Part shown: in pieces, positions 14,412-25,700 of the stretch | Numbering within the stretch: position 1 is the stretch's first letter | Layout: each line of letters starts with the position of its first letter | NCBI RefSeq assembly: GCF_019399895.1 | Contig: NC_091881.1 | Location: 3,908,501 to 3,972,500, forward strand | Direction of reading: 5' to 3' | Source of the DNA: Cardiocondyla obscurior | Lineage: Eukaryota > Arthropoda > Insecta > Hymenoptera > Formicidae | DNA: 64,000 bases | Notes under the pieces: generated by a model | The model's input: the letters and a program-made list of their open reading frames with translations, nothing else | What the model was told of the DNA's origin: nothing | The model's database searches: none | Translations under genes and position numbers: made by a program

Positions 14412-16239
14412 TACATATATTACAGACGACGATTCGACCTGCGGTCGATCGCGTGTGTCTTTTATTACGGCACGTGCCGACGGTTTAGGAAAGCCGAAGA
14501 CAACTTGTCAGCTAAGATAGTAGAGCTCGACGTGTTCTCGCTACGTCGAACGACCCCCCTACGCAAAAATCTAATTACCAGCCGCCGTGAAATAGAAAAG
14601 CGCGCGTCGTCGCTGAAATTGGCGACGGTAATCGCGGCGTGATTGGCATCTCGGTGGCAGCCGAGAGGGTGAGCCGCGCGAAAGGGGGACGATCGTTAAT
14701 GCGCGGACACTTTAACAAGCGATTACGCGATACGGTATTATTTGCGAGGTGTTTGCGAAAGCGAAGGCCCGACGGAGGTGAGGTCCGCTACGTCTCGTTC
14801 CTCGTAGACTCTAATCCCCCGTTCTAATCAGATTAAAGTTAAAAACTCTCGCGCGCCAAGCGGAGCGTGGATGTAATTTGCCTCGAGAGTAGGCAACCGT
14901 TGCCTGACGTTCGGAAAAGTTAATCCTTTGATATCGCACTCGTACGCGAGGTTTTCTCACCGGAGTCTGTCAGTGGGATTGACAAGAATGATATTATAAA
15001 TAAATGATGATGAATAATTAATGTAATAATTTTTATTTTATTTTTTTTTTCTGTTACATTTAATGCGAATTCACAATAAATTTCAAAGTTTCCGTATCCG
15101 TTCACCGGCGCGCGCGTGCTTATAAACGAAGAGGTGCGGGTGGCTGGCGGCCATTAAAAAATTCCTCGCGCCGTCCAGGCTTATGTTTTCCCTTTGTTTT
15201 GCCACGACGTCGCGACAGCGGTAATGTACGGCCGTCCCCGAAGGACAAGGCAGAGCAACAACCAGCCGGGTACAACGGGAAGTCGGTTGTAAAGTCGGGC
15301 GAGCGCTTTTGTTGGGCACCGTCGCGTCGGGCTGGGAAACGCCACCCACATACGCGTTACGCGTGTTCGCTCGCCACTTTTTCCACGTGGTGCAGGAAGC
15401 TGTCAGGAGCACGTGAAAGCTGGGAATATCCGCGGCGCGCTCGATGCGTAACGCGTTTAATGGCGAACAGTGGTTCGACATGCACGAACCTTTGTCTACT
15501 TCACTTCGGAACATTGGAAACGTTGTATTAAGACACGTGGAAAAGAATCTTTTTTTTTTTTTTTTCTTTCCCCTCGGTCGTCGTCGCAGGGCTCAATTTT
15601 TACCCGCAGTCCGTATTATGCCGCATATCACGCGCATATCTCGCGTATCTATATTAGAGAGCTGACATAACACCGGCTATATTTGACTACCGGATACGCG
15701 CAGCGTACAACAAAGTGTGCCGGAATGAAGCGGACCATTAGTGCATCACACCGTGCCATCGCATGCATTCGTACACGTCTCCTCCACGCTCGGCTCATCG
15801 CGCGCGTACGTGGCGCGCAAGCAAGCGAGATACGGCCGGTGCATGTCTCCGCTAATCTAATTTACTTCGGGCCAGATAAAAAACTCATTTACCGCGAGGC
15901 CAGGCAGTCTTGGGAAACGACGTTTTTCTGCGCCCTCGAGAGAACCGGAAGTGACGCGCCGGCTTGCCCGGGTCTCGGCGCGGACCAGGTCACGATGAAA
16001 TTCCCTTCTCGCGATGAGGCGAACAAAAGAAAAAAGAAAAAAAAAAGAAAGAAATGGGTAGGAAGCGCTCGAGAGGAAAAGAAGAGGCGAAATCAAAGTG
16101 TCGAAATTTAGACTGAAGAGGATGCTCGAATTCGTGAAAATTGAAAATTAACGTCTCCGCTCGTATCCGACTGTTCCTTCGTGATATTTAAAGTAAACAG
16201 CTTTGAAACCGCGTAATTAAAAAACGGTGAGAGCCATGG

Positions 16240-17130
16240 CAGAAAAGTAAAAAAAAAAAAAAAAAAGATTTATTTAGACAGATTGGGATGGGAAAGCGAG
16301 ATTGATTATGAAGAAAAAATAAAAAAAGTCACACGTTGTTAATTTATTTTAATACATAATTGTTATGCACGCTTGTGTGCAATACGACACGTTTCTCAAG
16401 TCTGATTTCCATGTATTTCCGCATGTATCTGTAGGTAGAATCTACATCAATGTAGTTCTGTACTTCCTCTGTAACAACTAATTAATAGCGTTAATCATAG
16501 GTGATTAATTAAAAAATAGTAGCGCGCGTGGCTACGCAATAGGTGGAATAGTGAAAAGTAGATATAGAGGGAAGATAGATTCCTAGATTGCACTTCCCGG
16601 CTGCGCCAAGACCCCCAAGCAGTGAAATAGCAGAAAATGGTTTAATCGTTAGAATACTATTACGCTGAATAGTGTTATAATCAGTAATGAGCGGTGGATA
16701 GCACTTAGCGCAGTACTTTAATGCAATATTTATGCACCGCAACGTGATATACAGCGAAGCGCCTTCCACTCTAAATTTATGCGTGAACGAGAATTTATTT
16801 CTCATTATACTTACATTTCTCAATATTTATATATTTTTTAATATCCTCCACTTATATTTTATATCTATATTTAGCTCGGCATAATTTTTATAGTGATTTA
16901 AAGCAAATTTATATAATTTCACAAATTTTAATTTACGCGATATGCTTATTCTTTTATAACAATCGACTCGTCATTCATCTCGCGGACAAAAAAAAAGAAA
17001 GAAAGAAAAAAATGTGTACAAAGCCTGTAACGAAAGATATACACTCGTCGAAAAAATAAATTTGGGGATAAAGAGTACTAGAGGTATTTTGCGGTAAAAC
17101 TTTTTCCTGTCGGCTCAGCCGCGCGTCATT
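16240..17130. other. AT-rich block, possible old repeat remnant
   Basis: Composition drops to clearly AT-rich compared with its neighbours, with poly-A runs at about 16,250-16,266. A 105-codon minus-strand open frame (16,509-16,823) has a less Arg-biased composition than other chance frames here, but I see no transposase or reverse-transcriptase motif, terminal repeats or target duplication. A decayed mobile element is possible but not shown. Confidence 0.2.
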
Positions 17131-20100
17131 ATTGTGCATCTTTGCTCCCGAAGCGGCACCTATAATTCATTGGTTCCGCGGCAGGTGTTTCCAAGCCCTC
17201 GAGAAGCGCCCTGACGCAGGGAAACTATTAAATCGCGATTTTATGCCTGATCAGCGTCTGGACGCGCCCCGACTGGTCTACCTGAATCTAGGAACAGAGA
17301 GACGGTTTACACGCTAATTAGATCAATCTTTATCCCTCGCGTGACTTTCTCATCACCTCACACTTCGGTAACGGAAAATTAATGATATTCCTTAACATCT
17401 ATCTTCATCTCGTGTATTTACATTTAAATTGCGTATAAGTCGCATAGTAATTTCCTTCCGACGGATAAGTTCCTTCTTTTTTTTTTTTTTAATTTATCCC
17501 CCATAAAGAAATACACGGGTGTTACCTTATTTTTTTTTTTTTTTAATTTTATTTCTTATTTTCTAGTTAATATCGCCAATTAAAAACCATTCAATCGTAA
17601 CACGTGGGTTCGTAAGGCAAAATACGCAGACTAATGAGACAGGGATTGCCGCTCGCAGCGAAACTTGATTCGATATTAAGACGTGTATACTTACGTGCCG
17701 ACATTGTTCCATAATCCCATCATAATAATGCCGCGTCATGAAAGTTTTCGGGACGTTCGCGCGGACGAAAGTAATTCCTGTTTATCGGGCGCGCCCGATT
17801 AATCGTGCTGACGCACGAAATGGGGGGAGGGGGACCGCGAAAGCGCGTCCGTTGCATTCCATTTTTGGCCGGATCGTCAATTGGGTTACCGGTTTATCAA
17901 CGTGCGCGCGTGGCCGTATGGGTGGCCAGCAGAAAATTCCGCTCTCGTCGCGAGAAAAGCAGTACGCGGCGGGCAGGTGCGAAACCTCCTGGGATGCCAC
18001 GAAGACTGATTAGGGAATAAATGTTCCTCGGCGCTTGAGGCAGGTGATGTCTTCGCGACGGAAAAACAACTTCCTGCCCGATCGACGTCCGTCTCCCTCA
18101 TTACGTCTAAAAATATATACGTCTTATCTGAATTTTTCATTAAGTTCATAATTACACTTAATCGCGGAATAATTTCTTGCCGAGTGTCTAGCCACGCGTA
18201 ACGAGAGGCTCGCGAGCGAAGTAGACAGATCGGTAATCTTTTCCGCCGTGTGGACTCGGTGCGTTTTGTGTCTCGGAATGTTTGAAGATACGTCGCGGAA
18301 CCTCCGGGGCTTCGGGGATGAATAACAGGGCGCAAAAGCGATGAGCGCTGCCTCTTTCCCCTATAATGCGAAATTATATACGTAACGAGATGCGCTTGAA
18401 ACTTTGTATCGGGCGTAATAATGGTTCTTCCTTCCCTCTTTAATTTTTTTTTTTTTTTATCGACACTCTGTCGCACATATCGAGTGCATGTTCAGCGCGG
18501 CGCGTATTTATGAAAGCGTGCATCGGTCGACAGGTGCAGCTGCAGCGCAACACGGGGCACGCGTCTCCGCTCGTTGCAGCTGAACTAATTACCGATGGTG
18601 CATGGTTAATACGAGACTCTCGACTTCGGATCGCCGTATTATCGGGACGCTTTTGGCTGCAGGTTGCTTTCCTTTCTTGTGGATCGGCTGAATTACTTGG
18701 CGGCACGCCGTGTATATTCTCGCCCAGTTCCGTTTCCCGTTATACATATTCCTTTCGATATTACATAATTTTCAAACGCTGATGTAGAAAACAATTTGGC
18801 TTCACTAATATATATTTTGTGAATCTCCCGCGTTTGTTATTCTAAAAGACGACGGTATCGAGCGCACGCGGCCGTAGATTATCCACAAATTGTTATTAGG
18901 TTTTGTGTTATGCAGTTATAATAATCGGATGTCTCTCGGATATCTTTTTTTTTTTATTATTATTTTTATTGACGCGCCGTCTCAATTTACGGTTAAGTGA
19001 AAAAGAGCCAGCGCGTGCTTACGAGATAATTACTGGCGGCGATGACGAAGTGCGCAAATTATCTGGCAGGTACGTAGATTCATTGCGGATAATGATTTAC
19101 CGATAGAAAATAGAGAACCGCCCGGGGAATAACATCTCATTTTCGTATCAAGGCACGATGCGCGGCAATTGACACGCGGCCGCGCGCGTTTCTCATTATA
19201 TTAAATTATACCGTCGTAATGCGAGTAATCGATGGCACTCATAACATTTAGCCATTTAATTCGGAAATGAGAGGCCGTGATTTTTTGTCAGGCGTAACAG
19301 TAGAAGTAATAGGCCGCGCGGGCTGTAATTTATAGCTTAAAAAAAAAAAAAAAAAGAGAGAGAGAGAAAAAAAAATTATCTCTCTCAATGGGTTAATGCA
19401 AGAGCCTCGTCTCAGTTGTTCTCTTTCTCCCGATCGATCTTCCGTCCTCCTCTCGGCTTTCGTATTGCCGTATTATCGTGCCACCTTCGACCGAGTAGTG
19501 GGCGGGACGGTTGCTTGACAGATCGACTCAATTGTACGTGGTAATTCCACCTTTGCGATCGCGATGCTTCTTTTATCGTGCAGTTGTCATTGTCAAGAAA
19601 TATATTATTACGCGATGCTTCTATTAGTCTATGCTTAGCCCGTAATTCGCGGCCATTAATTACCGCGAAAGCGCGCGATTAACCCGCCTGCGCTTCGCCA
19701 GACGGGGAGGATTATTAAACTGGAATCGGAAAACGTTTTTCTTTTTTTTTTTTTTTTTTTTATTTTTGTTGCCTTTTCTTCATAGCGTACATTGACAAAT
19801 GACACATTCACAATCCTATTAACACATCGCGGCGAAATATATTATCTCAATTCTCTGTAATAAGAGATTTTTAAGGAATTAAAATTTATTTTCACATTTT
19901 TCATACTTTATTAATTCTATTAAGCAGTTTTATATTTTCTTTCTTCAACACTGGGGATTAAAGAGCGCCGCGCTTTGCTCGTGCCATTTACTTTTGCTCT
20001 TGCTACGTTAAGGAAAATAGATTTACGTTTAATAATGCTCGGTAATAAATTACGAATGTGTCTTTTTCTATTTTATATAATTTGTTTCATAAGTTTAATA

Positions 20101-21093
20101 TAATATATCGAATCAGAAAAGTTAAATGTCCATATGTTTTTCGCACGTGTACTATTCTACTACGCGTGTTGACCTATCTTAACGCACGTTCGAGTGCCGC
20201 CCGCGTCCCGCGCCATGCGAGTGCAGGCGACGATCACATGCTTACAGTCGATTACGGCGATCAACGAACTCGACAATGTTCGGCAACCAGCGGATTCGGC
20301 CGACTCAGCGACTGGTAGTCGAGTGCTCGCTAGTTAGATTAATACGCAAGAGGTCACCACGCTGCGGACAACGTTTCGATAGCTAGCTTTTCTAGCTCGT
20401 TATTAGACATCATTAATTATGCCTTAATTAAACAAAGTAACAGTCTCGCCCCATGGCTCGCGCTGGACAGTGGCCTGACGAATACGGCAATCCACAATAT
20501 TCACTCAGTAGGTTAATTATGATTCTGCTCTTTAGTCTGATTATCCGCCGGTTACGATTCCACGATACGTATGTACAAAGTAACGTTCGAAAGAATATTC
20601 GGAATAATATTCATGTAATATTCGCGTTTTCTTAAGTGTGCAGAGGCCGTAGAGGTTAGGTGTACAGGTGCGGGAGAAATGTACACAACAGTTGCGCGAC
20701 TCCGAGCTGTGTCCTTGAGCGGCATATCACAGTCGGATGCTCCAGCAGTTGAGCTAGACGGTACGCAGTAGATACGTGTCCGCGTGTCCGCAGCTTCGAA
20801 AAGTAATTACAGTTAATAAATTAAGATATTAGACGACGATACGATTTTATTACATCCAACGAGTTCAGCGAACAATATTCTTCGCGGAGAGTATTCACAA
20901 AGTTATTATACATTACATATTACTTGCCGCATATTACGCATAATTACATATATGTATATTTAACGTAGCAGTTAAGTCTTCGTATCCATAATCTATAAAG
21001 TATAATTTCTCTCACGAATACGTAGTCTTATCACGGTGGGTGGGTAGTATAGTTTTAGAACACATTCTAACCGGAGATTTTTTTCTGTTTCAG

Positions 21094-21192
21094 ATTAATA
21101 CTTGGAGAAGCCACCGTACCTCTAGTACCACTAGACGATATTTACTGTAAAACCGCAGCCAGTTTGTCGGCCACATGCGTTTCGAGAATTTC
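21094..21192 (+). other. Candidate exon a of an unknown spliced plus-strand gene
   Basis: The segment is 99 bases, bounded by a strong acceptor (TTTTTTTCTGTTTCAG ending 21,093) and a strong donor (TC|GTAAGT). One frame is open throughout and reads LILGEATVPLVPLDDIY and onward to ATCVSRI. I recognise no domain. It needs an upstream exon ending in phase 2, which I could not identify; the 20.2-20.8 kb stretch is a possible place. The sequence fits the splice consensus on the plus strand only. It could equally be an exon of a non-coding RNA. Confidence 0.45.
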
Positions 21193-21276
21193 GTAAGTAA
21201 TCAGGCGCAGAATTTAATTGTGCGATTTTGATAAACGAGAATGCCGTATAATATCAGGCGGTTTTACAGGTTTCAG

Positions 21277-21391
21277 GCCTGTTTTCACGAGTGTTTTATG
21301 GAAGGAAGGAGGATCAGCCCGACATACTAGACGTTCTGAGAGGAGGAGGAGGCCTCGGATAGGCATCAGGCACCAGCGGAGCAACCCCTGG
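21277..21391 (+). other. Candidate exon b, first copy of a duplicated exon
   Basis: Two acceptors are possible, TTTTACAG ending 21,269 and GTTTCAG ending 21,276. Only the second keeps exon a in frame, giving SPVFTSVLWKEGG and then the Arg-rich SERRRRPRIGIRHQRSNPW. The donor is TGG|GTAAGA in phase 0. Its last 60 bases align without gaps to bases 22,031-22,090 of exon d at about 80% identity. The differences are spread over all three codon positions, so coding constraint is not shown. No family is recognised. Confidence 0.42.
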
Positions 21392-21571
21392 GTAAGAATC
21401 ATTTCCTTTTCATAAATAAATTAATAACTATATCATTTAAATAACAGACAACTTAATTTTTAAATTTTTAATTGATAAATTGCATAGAAAAGCGTATACA
21501 TTTTTGTAACTAAAACATGAAAATGTATTCCTTGCATTTATACATTTAAATTTTTTCTTTATTTGTTACAG

Positions 21572-21608
21572 ATTACTTGTCTTCAACTCCGCTGCAGCGC
21601 ATTGTCCA
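21572..21608 (+). other. Candidate micro-exon c, first copy
   Basis: A 37-base segment between TTTATTTGTTACAG and GTAAGT. In phase 0 it reads ITCLQLRCSALS plus one base. Exon e, in the same relative position after exon d, also starts ATTA after TGTTACAG and reads IITSFYLRVAEL, so the two look like diverged copies. The short length would make it easy to miss in gene models. Confidence 0.4.
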
Positions 21609-22025
21609 GTAAGTGGTGATGGGTTTTTTTTTTTTTTTAATTTAAGAACTTCGGGTGGGAAAATAATTCTAAACCCGGAAAAATATTTATTAAAAAATTC
21701 GCGTTATCGGTGCTCCGCGTAAACCAAAACTTGCTTTTTAGTAATAATTGTAGTAGTAGTAGTTATAGTTCCTATGTATATATCTCAATTGTATTATATG
21801 TATGTACAATATAATAGTTTTTTACAGCTCTACCGTCGTCGCCGATCGAATATAATTCGAACCACGGTCGGGGTTCGTCGCGAAACCGAACAAAGTAACC
21901 GGACGATCGAAATTTATTTATAAATTTTAGAAACGGGAGTACCGCCAGTGTCGGTCGATTAATAAAGCAATCCGCGCGCGTATTCGCGAGTGTCGCGAGT
22001 GACCTGTGGATGTTGTGACCTGTAG

Positions 22026-22090
22026 ATCTGAGTTCTGAGAGGAGGAGCAGGTCCCGGATGGACATCGGGCATCGGCGGAGCATCGTATGG
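22026..22090 (+). other. Candidate exon d, second copy of the duplicated exon
   Basis: The donor is ATGG|GTAATT. The acceptor CCTGTAG ending 22,025 preserves the frame from exon c and gives SSERRSRSRMDIGHRRSIVW. A stronger acceptor (TAGTTTTTTACAG ending 21,827) matches the position used in exon b, but the longer exon it makes meets a stop. The exon is paired with exon e exactly as b is with c. I do not recognise a protein family; Arg/Ser richness alone is not diagnostic. Confidence 0.38.
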
Positions 22091-22369
22091 GTAATTATCT
22101 TTTTTTTTTAATTAAATTAAAGTAATCTTTTTTTTATTTATTCGGGTTATTTTATTTTCATAATAATATTTAGTGAAATAATTATAAAAAAAAAGAAACC
22201 TAAATTTTTAGAGAAATTTTCTTCTGCAAAAATATTTCAAAAATTAGATAATTACATTATTAAATATCTTGTATAAAAAAAAAAAAAAAATTTTGTATAA
22301 AATTATATTTGAAATTGATGATTATTTTATGCATATTTTTCATATTTGTTTTTCTTTTGTGTGTTACAG

Positions 22370-22427
22370 ATTATCATTACATCCTTCTATCTTCGTGTAG
22401 CTGAACTCCGCCCGCATCTCATCAAAT
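22370..22427 (+). other. Candidate exon e, second copy of the micro-exon
   Basis: A 58-base segment between a long pyrimidine-rich acceptor (TTTTTCTTTTGTGTGTTACAG) and GTGAGT. In phase 0 it is open and reads IIITSFYLRVAELRPHLIK, ending in phase 1. No continuing exon is evident downstream; the next kilobase is AT-rich with a 34-bp tandem repeat. Confidence 0.4.
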
Positions 22428-22624
22428 GTGAGTCGCATGTTCTTTTTTTATCTAGGCAACGTATTTATGATAAAATATAATTTGCATAAAATCTGTATGA
22501 AAAAATATAAATCTGTATATCGATATATGTTGAATTATAATAATCATTAACAATATTGTTAATTATGTAATTAAATATAATTTAAAACTGTGCTTTTTCT
22601 CGTAAATAAAGCATAGCTTTAAAC

Positions 22625-22702
22625 TATATTTAATTTCTTTTAAATATATAATTTAAATTATATTTAATTTCTTTTAAATATATATTTTAAATTATATTTA
22701 AA
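22625..22702. repeat. 34-bp AT-rich tandem repeat, about 2.3 copies
   Basis: The core TATATTTAATTTCTTTTAAA starts at 22,625 and again at 22,659, and a partial third copy starts at 22,693. The period is 34 bases. Confidence 0.85.
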
Positions 22703-25700
22703 TCGTTGCCTATAGTAGTGTTTGTTATTTGGCAAGTAGTGTAGCTTGCTTTTCCCGACTACCTGGAACGTAGTCAAAGTTTTCGACGTACTTCCGACGT
22801 ACTCGACGTTAATCGATCACTGTCCGATGCGTAACAAATATTGTTAAAATATCGTTATCCGCAAAAAAAATTTTGGGTGGGAAGTTATTTTAAAATATTG
22901 AAGTTTACATTTTCGTCCGGTCGTAATAAATATCGTTTATCAATCCGTTCACGATTCGTAATAAATTAATAATATCGATAAAAAAAAAATCGAGAACAGA
23001 TGAAATAAAAGTCGAGCTGAAAAACGGTGTTTATCATTTCGTTGCGAAAAAAAAGAAATAAAGGAAAGGACTTTCGCGTGCTATGCGATCTCATTAGTGT
23101 CCGATGCGCCAATGCGTTCGACGCGACAAGGCCCTCTCGGCCTCCCCGCAGATACATTATCGAGTTTGCCTTTGTATGCGAGTATATAGACGTCATGGAT
23201 TTTGATGGATCGAGTAAATTGTGCGTGGTAGCCCCTGTGTTTGCCCTCGCGATGGTTTATTTGTCGCCTACGGAAAACTGGATAAGATTATCGATCGCCG
23301 CGGTTAAATACTTGTTTCTGAACCCGGTCCGGATGAATACAGGGAGCCTTTTATGCAATCGAATCGTGAGAAATGACAAACAGTTTCTGCCGGACTTGTC
23401 TCTCGGTATTTGCCTTCCGCGGCTCGCAGCGGCAGTTTATTCCGAGATTACACGCATGCGACTGGAAAGCGAATTCTATTAACGGTTATAAATCGAAATG
23501 AGAACGGTCGGATGCCCGTGGAAGGCATCTGCTCGTTAAATCTGGCCACGGCGAACCGGTAGCGACGACGAAATTACTTGCGTTATAATTGCGTTGCCAT
23601 TTACCTAATTTTTTTTTTTTCTTTCTTTCTTTTTTGCTTGGCCCGTCCGTTTAAGACGCGTCGCGTGTTTTCGTGCACGCCACGTGTCCGCTGGCTATGT
23701 CCGCTGGCAGGTGCTTTCTTCGAGAACACACGGTTGTCCCTTGCCCCGACGAATCGCCAGAAATAATATACGGAGAAGCGAATATTTCTCAGGCGCACTG
23801 GCAACAATTAATGAACCTCGAAACTCGTCAGTTCTATAATATCTTCTTCTCCCAAAAAAAAAAAAATTCTCCCTTATCTTCTAAATGCGTCGCGTCATGA
23901 AGAGACTGCGACGAAATTCTCGCGCGTAAATAAAAATTTCTTTATCGCGATAGACTGTGTTTTACGCACCCACCGTCGATTGCAGGGAACTTCTCCGGCG
24001 TGAACGAAATGTGTAATCGTCACACACATTTCTGCGGTCTCGATCGCGCACGATTTTAGACCGCGCGATCCGCAGGTGTTCCGCTCTCGTCGAGACGTAA
24101 GCCGGTCGGCGCCGACCGCGCGTTCGTATAAAGCTGGCCAGGTAGCGGCAGGACTCCTCTCGAAAGACCGAGGGACATTTTAATCTCTCTTTGAGACGAC
24201 ATTGAATCGTTAAAAAAAAAAAATTACCCGAGTGCGCTATAAAAGTCTAATCATTTAATTGCTTATAATTTATAAAAAATCTCCCGCATATCTCGTCTCG
24301 CACGGGCCGAACGTTGCGCACGTCTCTCCAAACGAGCAGGTGAAAATCTTCGATCGGCGTAAATATACATTAACGGTTAAAACGGTTCGCGTTCCTCGGA
24401 CTCCCCGTACACGTGCCAACGACTCCATCGTCGTAGCGGGCAAGCTGCACGCCGATCGGACGCGATCGTATGAATCAAGTGGTGCGCGACAAAGGTATCA
24501 TTACGGCGGGAATCACGGTCATTTGTCCCAGGCGTTCTAATTAAGAGTCGATCGGCCCGGGCTGCATTACCCCGCGAAGTACGCCACGGCCTCGACGCAA
24601 TGTGCTGGCGATTTCTTTTTTTTTTCTTTTTCTTTTTTTTTATTTTTTTTTTTTATTTAAACGCAATCGCCACAGCATCTGCGCCGTGCGAAGCGAAGTG
24701 ACTATCGTCGCGCGCATTTCATGCCCAGATCTTCGCGAATATAATTTTCAATACGTAATTGCGATTTACATTGAATATCTTTCGGGGAGAGGATCCTTTC
24801 CCTCACTTTGACGCTCGACCCGATTGTTCGTCTGTTCTAACGGCAAATTGTTAACCAACTTTCTCCTACCCGTTCCAGAAATCATTCCGCCGTTTTATTC
24901 TCCGCGGCGTTTTCTATATGTTACGTTATCGCGGACTCGGTTTTTATACTCTCGCTCATTTTAAACTCTTATATGACGCTATTGAAAGCACGCGTGAGAA
25001 ATGGAAGATATTTTTCTCACAGACGCGCGGTGGAAGCGCCTCTAGCTCGTGTCCCGGTTTTTAACGATTATTACGCAATAAATATCGCCGCGATTTAGAC
25101 TGTGCGTTCGCTCGGGCAACAGAGCTTGGAAACGGCTGTTTCGTACCCCGTCGAGGCGGTGATCACGCGAGTTTCGGCTGTAAAATCGGCAAAGCGCTCT
25201 ATTGTTTTATACCGGCCATAAAGCTTCCCGAGATATTCGTGACCGACCGAGTGAATAAAACTGCGATCATTAATTTTGCCAGACGTGACGGCTCATTTTG
25301 CTCCGTTTATACGCACAGTTTTAAGAAGCAATTCGAATTGCTTACGAATCGTTTTAGGAACAACTCTTGAACATTCCGAACAGAACGGCTTCTCTTTAAA
25401 TTATAATTTGTCTAGTACTTTATTTGAAGGTATTTTTTTTTTTAAACACGCGTCTATTTCCTTTCGCGTTTCGCTGACCGTTCGGGCACGCACACAGACG
25501 ATTTACGCGATTCACTTCGTTGGCCGTTGCCCTGTATCTAATGCGATCGTTAAATAGATCGCATATTCGAGATTGGCGAGGCTCAAGATTGGGTAGTGTC
25601 CCCTAACGTTTGAGAGAGCACCCCTTGTGCCATCCGAGAAAACGATTTTCCACTCGCTGGCCGCAGCTTCCTCTCTCCTCTCCCCCTCCCGAGATCAATG

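Larger units (their letters stand above)
11801..20000. promoter_or_regulatory. E-box-dense stretch, candidate regulatory region
   Basis: No gene is supported here. The heptamer GCAGGTG or its complement occurs at 11,920, 13,614, 13,643, 13,870, 14,393, 17,181, 17,973 and 18,040, and continues past this stretch at 23,707, 24,072 and 24,336. GCAGGTG is the preferred core of proneural Achaete-Scute/Daughterless sites and overlaps the CAGGTG bound by Snail-type fingers. An overlapping CAGGTG/CAGCTG pair lies at about 18,530. Enhancer activity is inference from motif density counted by eye. Confidence 0.3.

Noticed and set aside
17886..18476. 196-codon minus-strand frame
   Set aside because: Composition is that of translated GC-rich non-coding DNA, with no domain or splice context.
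23027..23482. 151-codon plus-strand frame with mixed composition
   Set aside because: The most protein-like of the single-exon frames, but no family, signal peptide or supporting context is visible; not strong enough to call.
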